The position numbers were made by a program, and so were the translations under genes. The notes under the pieces are model-generated. The model was not told the origin of the DNA, ran no database searches, and saw nothing but the letters and a program-made list of their open reading frames with translations. From positions 1 through 41,685 of the forward strand of contig JAJTFW010000009.1 in NCBI GenBank assembly GCA_021299095.1: DNA of 41,685 bases, in the 5' to 3' direction. Position 1 is the first letter of the stretch, and each line of letters begins with the position of its first letter. Origin of the DNA: Sphingobacteriales bacterium (GTDB lineage Bacteria; Bacteroidota; Bacteroidia; AKYH767-A; OLB10). This document shows, in pieces, positions 35,587 to 41,685 of this stretch.

Positions 35587-36141
35587 ATGCGTATGATATA
35601 TAGCATTCACACCATGGGACGTGTTCTGGTTTTACTGGCCCTGGTAATCGTTTCTTCCTGTACAGATTCAACAGAACGAATCGTGGAGAAGACGCTTGTC
35701 CTGGATAAGAATAGCAACGTTGAAGCCGATACCAATCTTGCGATTGTTGACAGCCTGTATGCTGGCATTGCCAGGGGCGATTCAGCATTAGTTGTGCACT
35801 TGTTTCATTCCGAGGGGCGATTGCTCGGGTCCGATCCGGAGGAAGACTGGAACCTGCAGGGAATTCAGGCTTACATGAGTGAGCGATCGGCGAAGAAGGG
35901 TGCTCCGGCGCGAATTGAAGTTGTGGAACGCCGCGTCACTATTCGCAACGCGTACATGCTAGTTACCGACCGCTTGCGCATCAGTACGGTTTCTTTTCCA
36001 TTCCGATGCATTACCTTGGTTGATACCGATGAGCAGGGCCGTAAGATCCATATGTCGGAGTTTTCTGCCCTGATTCGAAACGACGACTTGGGTACGCTCG
36101 ATTCACTGCTTAACCAGCGAAATGGATCACCCGTCCGATGA
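35587..36141 (+). CDS. hypothetical lipoprotein, possible NTF2-like fold
   Basis: A 184-residue protein with a lipoprotein signal (LALVIVSSC), starting directly after the cyclase stop; an in-frame ATG at 35614 (Met10) is a second possible start. After a short linker, residues ~50-175 have the spacing of a DUF4440/NTF2-like small fold (VDSLYAGIARGDSALVVHLFHSEGRL near the start and TLVDTDEQGRKIHMSEFSALI near the end). Function unknown. Its stop overlaps the ArsC-like start by 4 bases. Confidence 0.7.
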   Translation: MRMIYSIHTMGRVLVLLALVIVSSCTDSTERIVEKTLVLDKNSNVEADTNLAIVDSLYAGIARGDSALVVHLFHSEGRLLGSDPEEDWNLQGIQAYMSERSAKKGAPARIEVVERRVTIRNAYMLVTDRLRISTVSFPFRCITLVDTDEQGRKIHMSEFSALIRNDDLGTLDSLLNQRNGSPVR

Positions 36142-36488
36142 AGAAGATTTATCACCTCGCCACCTGCGACACCAATCGCCGCATTCTTTCCACGCTCAAC
36201 CTATCTTCCGATGTCGAGCTGCAGGAAATCAAAACCAATCCAATTACACCCGAGCAACTCGACTACTTGTGTAAGTTGTCTGGATCCTATGCCGCACTCT
36301 TCAGTAAAACAGCGCGTAAATACCGTCTGATGGGATTGCATGAGCGTGATTTGAGCGAGTCCGATTATCGAAAATTGCTTTTGGAGGAATATACATTCTT
36401 AAAGCGCCCCGTGGTTATTGCCGGTGACCGCATTTTTATCGGAAATGCAGCCGCGGTGGTCGAAGCTGCCGCAAACGCCTTGAGATGA
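36138..36488 (+). CDS. ArsC/Spx-family thioredoxin-fold protein
   Basis: A 116-residue member of the arsenate reductase-like (ArsC/YffB/Spx) family. There is a single N-terminal cysteine, Cys10 in LATCDTNRR, without a CxxC pair, and the FLKRPVVIAGDRIFIGN segment typical of the family follows. No arsenic-resistance genes are near, so a YffB-like thiol role is more likely than arsenate reduction. ATGA overlaps join it to both neighbours. Confidence 0.85.
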   Translation: MKKIYHLATCDTNRRILSTLNLSSDVELQEIKTNPITPEQLDYLCKLSGSYAALFSKTARKYRLMGLHERDLSESDYRKLLLEEYTFLKRPVVIAGDRIFIGNAAAVVEAAANALR

Positions 36489-37387
36489 ACCGGAATCTGG
36501 CGGCGCATTTGGCGGTCCTGATAGCCAATATCATTTACGGAGCGAATTATTCGATTGCCAAATCGGTCATGCCTGAATTTATCCGGCCCTTCGGCTTCAT
36601 CGTGATTCGCGTGGTGGTGAGTGCATTTCTGTTCTCAATCGTCGCCTTCCTGTTTCGACGAGAGCGCATCGAGAAACGTGATCTGTTTCGGCTTTTCCTT
36701 TGCGCTGTTTTTGGTGTTGCTGTAAATCAACTCTTGTTTTTCAAAGGCTTATCACTGACCAGTCCCATCAATTCTGGACTGATCATGGTTACGAATCCCC
36801 TTTTTGTTCTCTTGCTCTCTTCCTGGTACTTGAGAGAGCGCATCACCCTGCGAAAAGCGATTGGCGTACTCGCCGGACTCACCGGTGCAACCTTGCTGAT
36901 ACAGTTCGGGCACCTTGCTGCTTCGGGTTCAGGTAATCCGCTTGGCGACCTTTGCATTCTGATCAATTCATGCTCTTATGCCGTGTATCTGGTCATGGTC
37001 ATTCCGCTGATGCGTAAGTATCATCCACTGACCATCATGGCGGTGGTTTTTGCATTTGGAAGTCTACTGGTATTGCCCTTTGGGTGGAGTGAATTTCAGG
37101 CGATCAACTGGAACACCTTTACGTCTGAAATCTGGTGGTCGACCGTTTTTGTCGTTATTGGAACGACATTTTTCGCCTATCTGTTTAACACCCTTGCGCT
37201 TCAAGAACTTTCTCCCGGAATTGTTAGCGTGTATATTTACTTGCAGCCCCTGTTGGCTGTAGGATTTTCCATCCTCCTTGGCAAAGACACTCCGCACCTG
37301 TTACACCTCATCTGTGGAATACTGATTCTTGCCGGCGTACGATTGACAACTGCACAAGCGGCAGTAAATCAATCACAGAAGCCCTAA
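36485..37387 (+). CDS. EamA/DMT-family transporter
   Basis: A 300-residue inner-membrane protein with ten predicted helices in two EamA repeats. The first repeat has ANIIYGANYSIAKSVMPEFIRP, RVVVSAFLF and TSPINSGLIMVTNPLFVLLLS; the second has ALQELSPGIVSVYIYLQPLLAV. It probably exports or takes up a small metabolite; substrate unknown. Last gene of the hemW set, overlapping the ArsC-like gene by 4 bases. Confidence 0.9.
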   Translation: MNRNLAAHLAVLIANIIYGANYSIAKSVMPEFIRPFGFIVIRVVVSAFLFSIVAFLFRRERIEKRDLFRLFLCAVFGVAVNQLLFFKGLSLTSPINSGLIMVTNPLFVLLLSSWYLRERITLRKAIGVLAGLTGATLLIQFGHLAASGSGNPLGDLCILINSCSYAVYLVMVIPLMRKYHPLTIMAVVFAFGSLLVLPFGWSEFQAINWNTFTSEIWWSTVFVVIGTTFFAYLFNTLALQELSPGIVSVYIYLQPLLAVGFSILLGKDTPHLLHLICGILILAGVRLTTAQAAVNQSQKP

Positions 37388-37409
37388 GGTCCCGCTAAGC
37401 CCTTTCGCA

Positions 37410-37417
37410 TACCTTTG
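37410..37417 (+). promoter_or_regulatory. -7 promoter element of the yicC-gmk-nadD operon
   Basis: TACCTTTG, an exact TAnnTTTG, ends 17 bases before the yicC ATG at 37435. No clear -33 TTG was found at the usual distance. Confidence 0.55.
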
Positions 37418-37434
37418 TCCCTTATTAAATCACT

Positions 37435-38307
37435 ATGGTACGATCGATGACCGGTTACGGAAATGCCAAGGGCCAGGTCGGCGGGCAGTCTGTCTCTGTC
37501 GAAATCCGTTCACTCAACAGCAAGTTTCTTGAGCTGAACCTTCGCCTTCCACTGAATTTTCGTGACCGCGAACTGGAATTGCGAGCCGATCTCGGCAAGC
37601 AGATCGAACGTGGGAAAGCAGATCTTGTCGTTACGATCGAGAATAACGATTTGGCGCGTAGGAGCAGTATCAACCGCGACATCTTCGATGCCTATTTCAA
37701 TGAGTTGTCATCCATTGGCAAAGAATATCACCTCAGTGATGTCAACCTATTCGACATCATTCTGAAGATGCCTGCTGTGATGAATACAGACCGGACAGAG
37801 GCCGACACAGCGCAATGGACCGAGCTTCAGTCGCTCATTGCTTCCGCAGTGGGCAAGTTCAATGCGTTCCGCGACAACGAAGGCCGTACTTTGCAGACCG
37901 ATCTTTCATCCCGAATCAGTACCATTCTTCAGGCTGTTGTACGCCTGGAAGAATCAGAACATACGCGTGTGGCATCGGTTCGTGCAAGGCTCGAACGTGG
38001 ATTGCTCGAAGTGCAGGACCAGGCCAGCATCGACCGAAACCGCTTTGAACAGGAGCTTATCTATTACATCGAAAAACTCGACATTTCGGAGGAGAAAGTC
38101 CGGTTGCGTAGCCACATCGACTATTTCCGCACGGCTATGGATAGTCCGGAGGCGAATGGTAAAAAGCTCGGTTTCATTGCTCAGGAAATCGGTCGGGAAA
38201 TCAATACCATCGGTTCCAAAGCGAATGATGCTTCGATACAACGTATCGTAGTTGAAATGAAAGATGAGCTTGAAAAAATAAAGGAACAGCTCGCCAACAT
38301 CCTGTGA
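37435..38307 (+). CDS. yicC: YicC-family endoribonuclease
   Basis: A 290-residue YicC-family protein, full length. It starts with MVRSMTGYGNA and has the family C-terminal part with KKLGFIAQEIGREINTIGSKAND and the terminal IVVEMKDELEKIKEQLANIL. YicC-like proteins act as endoribonucleases in RNA turnover. The stop overlaps the gmk GTG (GTGA), a linkage (yicC-gmk) that recurs in many bacteria. Confidence 0.95.
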   Translation: MVRSMTGYGNAKGQVGGQSVSVEIRSLNSKFLELNLRLPLNFRDRELELRADLGKQIERGKADLVVTIENNDLARRSSINRDIFDAYFNELSSIGKEYHLSDVNLFDIILKMPAVMNTDRTEADTAQWTELQSLIASAVGKFNAFRDNEGRTLQTDLSSRISTILQAVVRLEESEHTRVASVRARLERGLLEVQDQASIDRNRFEQELIYYIEKLDISEEKVRLRSHIDYFRTAMDSPEANGKKLGFIAQEIGREINTIGSKANDASIQRIVVEMKDELEKIKEQLANIL

Positions 38308-38915
38308 AAACGAATCCGAGTTTCAGTCACCGGCTGGTGCTGTTTTGCGGACCTAGCGGAAGCGGTAAAACCACCATCGTGCACCACCTCATGAAGGTGT
38401 TTCCTTCCATGCGGTTCAGTATTTCTGCTACGACACGACCACGTCGCGACAATGAAGTAAATGGTCGCGATTATTTTTTTCTGACCGAATCGGACTTTCG
38501 TTCCCGGCTTGGTAATGGTGATTTTCTCGAGTCTGAAGAAGTCTATCCAGGGCGGTTTTATGGAACGTTAAAGGAGGAGGTCGATCGAATTCTTGATGAT
38601 GGAAATATTGCCCTCTTCGATGTGGATGTCGTTGGCGGTCTTCAGATCAAGAAGCATTTCGGACCGCGGCTCTTGGATGTGTTTGTAATGCCGCCTTCGA
38701 TTGATGAGTTGCATCGCCGTTTGGTGACGCGTGCTACCGAGACCGAAGATTCGCTCATGCGCAGACTCGGTAAAGCGGAGAAGGAGATGCAATCGGCATT
38801 TCGTTTCAGCCATGTGATTGTTAACTCGGATCTTGATAAGGCACAAGCGGAAGCCGAGCAGCTCGTCCGCCAGTTTCTTGCGGATGAAATTCCTGATCCC
38901 GAGGAAGCCGAATAA
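38304..38915 (+). CDS. gmk: guanylate kinase
   Basis: A 203-residue guanylate kinase that converts GMP and ATP to GDP and ADP. The P-loop is FCGPSGSGKTTIVHHL, followed by the GMP-binding segment SATTRPRRDNEVNGRDYFF and the FLESEEVYPGRFYGT region. The start is GTG 38304, overlapping the yicC stop, because the next in-frame start would remove the P-loop. The tail after residue ~190 is short and acidic. Confidence 0.96.
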   Translation: MKTNPSFSHRLVLFCGPSGSGKTTIVHHLMKVFPSMRFSISATTRPRRDNEVNGRDYFFLTESDFRSRLGNGDFLESEEVYPGRFYGTLKEEVDRILDDGNIALFDVDVVGGLQIKKHFGPRLLDVFVMPPSIDELHRRLVTRATETEDSLMRRLGKAEKEMQSAFRFSHVIVNSDLDKAQAEAEQLVRQFLADEIPDPEEAE

Positions 38916-38929
38916 CAGATACAAACGCC

Positions 38930-39505
38930 ATGCATATCGGGCTCTACTTCGGTTCGTTCAATCCTGTCCACAACGGGCACATGGTAATTGCCGGTTACAT
39001 GGCCGAGTTTGCCGGTTTGGATCAGGTATGGATGGTTGTTACACCGCACAATCCACTGAAGCCATTGGGTAGTCTGCTGCCAGATCATCATCGACTTCGG
39101 CTGGTAGAGAATGCAATCGGCGATTATCGTCGTTTGCGGGTCTCGCGCATTGAATTCGATTTGCCCAAGCCGTCCTATACGGTTGTTACTCTCGCCCATT
39201 TACAGGAGCAGTACCCCGGGCACCGCTTTTCGCTGATCATGGGCGCTGATAGCCTTGAAAGTTTATCTCGCTGGAAGGATTATGCAGTCATCCTGGAACA
39301 TCATGGTATCCTGGTTTATCCACGACCCGGTCACGATGGAGGGGAATTCCGAAATCATCCTTCGGTACGCATGATCGATGCACCGCTCATGGAGATATCC
39401 GCCAGTTTCATCCGGAATGCGATTCGCGATGGTAAGGATGTACGGTATATGTTGCCCGAAAGCGTGATGCAGTACATCGATGAGATGAACTTCTATAAGA
39501 AATAG
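38930..39505 (+). CDS. nadD: nicotinate-nucleotide adenylyltransferase
   Basis: A 191-residue nucleotidyltransferase that adenylates nicotinate mononucleotide in NAD synthesis. The N-terminal GLYFGSFNPVHNGHMVIAGY carries the HxGH-type motif, and EISASFIRNAIRDGKDVRYMLP near the end is the ISSTxIR-type motif. It lies 14 bases after gmk in the same operon, and ends 12 bases from the convergent purQ stop. Confidence 0.95.
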   Translation: MHIGLYFGSFNPVHNGHMVIAGYMAEFAGLDQVWMVVTPHNPLKPLGSLLPDHHRLRLVENAIGDYRRLRVSRIEFDLPKPSYTVVTLAHLQEQYPGHRFSLIMGADSLESLSRWKDYAVILEHHGILVYPRPGHDGGEFRNHPSVRMIDAPLMEISASFIRNAIRDGKDVRYMLPESVMQYIDEMNFYKK

Positions 39506-39517
39506 GGATTCGCAGGC

Positions 39518-40210
39518 TTAGGCCAGTACGGTATTCAGAATCGAATCGAAAATCAATTTTCCGTCTGTATTCCCAAGTAGGGATGAACTACAGCGCTCCG
39601 GGTGCGGCATCATTCCGAATACATTGCGTCCCTTGTTGCAGATTCCTGCAATATTGTCTAGGGCCCCATTGGGGTTTGCTGCATCAGTGACTTCGCCCTG
39701 TTCATCACAGTAGCGGAATAGGATCTGACGGTTATCCTGCAAGGATGTCAGTGTTTCTGCGTCACAATGGAAGCGCCCCTCGCCGTGTGCGATGGGAATG
39801 GTGAGACGTTGTCCGACCTTGAGCTTGGAGGTGATGAACGATTCGTCCGTCTCGCAGCGCAGGCTGACGTTTTTGCAAATGAACTGGTGGTTCCGGTTGT
39901 GAAGTAAAGCACCGGGTAACAGGCGTGATTCGGTCAGAATTTGGAATCCGTTGCAAATTCCGAACACGAAACCTCCCTTGTCGGCGAATTCGATTACCTC
40001 CTGCATGATAGGCGAGAAGCGGGCGATGGCACCGCTACGCAGATAGTCACCATAGGAAAACCCGCCCGGCAACAGGATGAAATCGCAACCGCGAAGGGAG
40101 TGGTCTTTGTGCCAAAGTGGTTCGCAGGGCTTACCCATGATGTCTCGTACCACATGAATCAGATCCTGGTCGCAATTGGAGCCTGGGAAGATGACAACGC
40201 CGAATTTCAT
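39518..40210 (-). CDS. purQ: phosphoribosylformylglycinamidine synthase subunit PurQ
   Basis: A 230-residue glutaminase subunit of FGAM synthase, the small form used with a separate PurL. The catalytic cysteine is Cys86 in [10 protein letters not shown], and the His/Glu of the triad lie in [10 protein letters not shown]. It releases ammonia from glutamine for the fourth step of purine synthesis. purL is not in the window. ATG at 40208-40210 with a -7 box 17 bases upstream. Confidence 0.95.
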   Translation of the reverse strand: MKFGVVIFPGSNCDQDLIHVVRDIMGKPCEPLWHKDHSLRGCDFILLPGGFSYGDYLRSGAIARFSPIMQEVIEFADKGGFVFGICNGFQILTESRLLPGALLHNRNHQFICKNVSLRCETDESFITSKLKVGQRLTIPIAHGEGRFHCDAETLTSLQDNRQILFRYCDEQGEVTDAANPNGALDNIAGICNKGRNVFGMMPHPERCSSSLLGNTDGKLIFDSILNTVLA

Positions 40211-40227
40211 GCCTTAAGGGGTTGGTG

Positions 40228-40235
40228 CAAAGGTA
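40228..40235 (-). promoter_or_regulatory. purQ: -7 promoter element of purQ
   Basis: Minus-strand TACCTTTG, an exact TAnnTTTG, 17 bases before the purQ ATG. No -33 TTG was found at the usual distance. Confidence 0.55.
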
Positions 40236-40270
40236 ATCCGATGAAGTCAGCCCTGCATCACCAATCCCTT

Positions 40271-40278
40271 TATTTTTG
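40271..40278 (+). promoter_or_regulatory. -7 promoter element of the beta-barrel-like gene
   Basis: TATTTTTG, an exact TAnnTTTG, ends 5 bases before the ATG at 40284. It lies back to back with the purQ promoter. Confidence 0.55.
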
Positions 40279-40283
40279 AATGC

Positions 40284-40949
40284 ATGAATCGGTTCCTTCA
40301 CCACTTTCTGGTCGCAATAATGCTACTCTTGGTAGTTCAGCCTGTAACCGCTCAGGACGAGCCCCGGATTCAACTTCGTGCCGGCGGCGGATTTGCAGTT
40401 TATGGTACACGAAGCACCCTTACGTATTCATTTTCAAATGGTGTAAGATTCACCTCGACTGAAGAGGATGCAGCAGCAACGCTTCACCTCCCGATCGAGG
40501 TGCGTTATGCCTTCAACAAGCGATTTAATGCCGGTCTTGACCTCAAATTCGGTTCCTATCTGTACGAACCCGACAGTGCAGAAGGAAAAAGCAACGGATT
40601 TGCAGTGATTGGTCTAACGGCAGAATATAGTCTCATCGCCCGGGAGCAGTTCAGGTGGTATGTTTCAATTGGGCTCAATACGGCGCGATTGCAGCTACGT
40701 GAAACCAATACGCTCACCCAGGTAATTTCTGAAGCCGATTACGGAGGAGGAGGGTACCGGCTCGCCACCGGGACACTCGTTTTTTTCACCTCCCGCCTGG
40801 GTTTGAATGTTCACCTCGGACTGGATAGCCACAACTTCAAGTTGGACGCTTTCCGGATCGATGGGCAGGCGCAAAACCTGAACGGATTCACTGGCACACT
40901 GGAAACGGGCGGCCTCGATGGTGGGATCGGGCTGGTGGTGCGGCTTTAA
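40284..40949 (+). CDS. exported beta-rich protein, possible outer-membrane beta-barrel
   Basis: A 221-residue protein with a signal peptide (~1-23, ending TAQ before Asp-Glu). The mature part is rich in alternating hydrophobic residues, Tyr, Gly and short turns (RAGGGFAVYGTRSTLTYSF, FNAGLDLKFGSYLY, WYVSIGLNTARLQL), the pattern of a small eight-stranded outer-membrane barrel. It ends in GGIGLVVRL, a plausible last strand, though it lacks a terminal aromatic residue. Function unknown. It converges on metF with one base between the stops. Confidence 0.7.
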   Translation: MNRFLHHFLVAIMLLLVVQPVTAQDEPRIQLRAGGGFAVYGTRSTLTYSFSNGVRFTSTEEDAAATLHLPIEVRYAFNKRFNAGLDLKFGSYLYEPDSAEGKSNGFAVIGLTAEYSLIAREQFRWYVSIGLNTARLQLRETNTLTQVISEADYGGGGYRLATGTLVFFTSRLGLNVHLGLDSHNFKLDAFRIDGQAQNLNGFTGTLETGGLDGGIGLVVRL

Positions 40950-40950
40950 A

Positions 40951-41685
40951 TCAGAAGACGTTTTTTGCCACCCGCCTGCAGGTATCGGAATTACCCATGG
41001 TGTAAAAATGGATGCAGGGAACTCCGGCTGCCTTCAGTTCACGGCATTGGGTGATGGCCCATTCTATGCCCGCTTCTTTGATAGCTTCATCGGACTTGCA
41101 CGCTTCCACCGCATCTTCAAGGTCATGTGGAATATCGATGTGAAACACGCTGGGTAAAACACTCAACTGCTTTCTGCCCGTCATTACCTTGATTCCGGGG
41201 ATAATCGGAACGGTGATGCCCATCGCACGGCAGGCTTCTACGAAGGCGAAAAACTTGCTGTTGTCAAAAAACATCTGTGTCACGATGTAGTCTGCTCCGG
41301 CATCCACCTTGGCTTTGAGGTATTTCAAATCGGTGCGGAGGCTAGGGGATTCAAAATGTTTTTCGGGGTAACCGGCAACGCCGATGCAGAAATCGGTGGG
41401 AGCTACACCTTGCAGTTCATCGTCAATGTAATGGCCGCTGTTCATCGACACAACCTGCTTGAGCAGATCGATTGCGTAGGCGTTTCCATCCGGCTCCGGA
41501 ACAAATTTTCCCTCGCTTTTAATGGAATCACCCCGCAGTACCAGCACATTGTCTATTCCCAAAAACGAAAGGTCGATTAGGGCGTTTTCCGTTTCATCAC
41601 GCGTGAAGCCACCGCAAATGATGTGTGGTACGGCATCGATTCCGTACTTGGTCATGATAGCCGCACAGATCCCTACGGTTCCAGG
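40951..41685 (-). CDS. metF: methylenetetrahydrofolate reductase, 5' end beyond window
   Basis: The reading frame is open to the right edge. The visible part of about 244 residues starts within PGTVGICAAI and continues MTKYGIDAVPHIICGGFTRDE, NVLVLRGD, GVAGYPEKHFESP, DYIVTQMFFDN and IPIIPGIKVMTG, all characteristic of MetF, which reduces methylenetetrahydrofolate to methyltetrahydrofolate for methionine synthesis. The ATG at 41655 is an internal methionine, not the start. The protein lacks about its first fifth here. Confidence 0.95.
   Translation of the reverse strand, partial: PGTVGICAAIMTKYGIDAVPHIICGGFTRDETENALIDLSFLGIDNVLVLRGDSIKSEGKFVPEPDGNAYAIDLLKQVVSMNSGHYIDDELQGVAPTDFCIGVAGYPEKHFESPSLRTDLKYLKAKVDAGADYIVTQMFFDNSKFFAFVEACRAMGITVPIIPGIKVMTGRKQLSVLPSVFHIDIPHDLEDAVEACKSDEAIKEAGIEWAITQCRELKAAGVPCIHFYTMGNSDTCRRVAKNVF

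Noticed and set aside
36138-36488. Arsenate resistance
   Set aside because: Only one thiol in the motif and no arsB, arsR or acr3-like neighbours; the ArsC fold alone does not show arsenate reduction.
37377-37410. Repeat of AAGCCCT around the end of the EamA gene as a terminator
   Set aside because: The copies are direct, not inverted, so no hairpin forms.

Overview
The window looks like chromosome from a member of the Bacteroidota. Four things in the sequence point there: two exported proteins end in type IX secretion (T9SS) sorting domains; there is a PorW/SprE-type T9SS lipoprotein; a complete SUF iron-sulfur operon is followed by a DUF2480 gene; and the starts of many transcription units are preceded by the Bacteroidota -7 promoter element TAnnTTTG, usually without a Shine-Dalgarno sequence. 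Base composition is near balanced and no tRNA, rRNA, CRISPR array, prophage or insertion sequence was seen. The window reads mostly as core genome with a few secreted accessory genes. The species cannot be named from this.

Left part (1-3523): a minus-strand group with a class II Fic AMP-transferase carrying a winged helix, then pseudouridine kinase and pseudouridine-5'-phosphate glycosidase (psuK-psuG). Upstream of fic is a 337-base gene-free region with a dense cluster of the octamer TTATCATG in both orientations, a candidate operator array shared with the divergent suf operon.

SUF and housekeeping (3524-13117, plus strand): sufA-sufB-sufC-sufD-sufS-sufE-sufT, then DUF2480, a long-chain polyprenyl diphosphate synthase and DNA primase.

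Secreted and envelope block (13108-24243, minus strand): a seven-bladed propeller protein and a 1115-residue multidomain protein, both T9SS cargo. The larger one begins with a lysyl oxidase domain that keeps the copper histidines and the Lys/Tyr pair that forms the LTQ cofactor. A three-gene operon follows (TMTC-like GT-C/TPR membrane protein, lipoprotein, TlpA-like thioredoxin), then a membrane pyrophosphatase with a cysteine-rich C-terminal tail.

Right part (24369-41685): an exported conserved protein; the convergent LytTR regulator and PorW/SprE pair, overlapping by one base; a divergent M23 peptidase; AsmA-like protein plus histidine kinase; a tightly overlapping operon hemW-cyclase-lipoprotein-ArsC-like-EamA; yicC-gmk-nadD; purQ; a small outer-membrane-type protein; and the 3' part of metF, cut by the window edge.

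No wholly new multi-gene system is obvious. The strongest leads are the T9SS-exported lysyl oxidase, the cysteine-repeat tail on the pyrophosphatase, and the octamer array between fic and suf.
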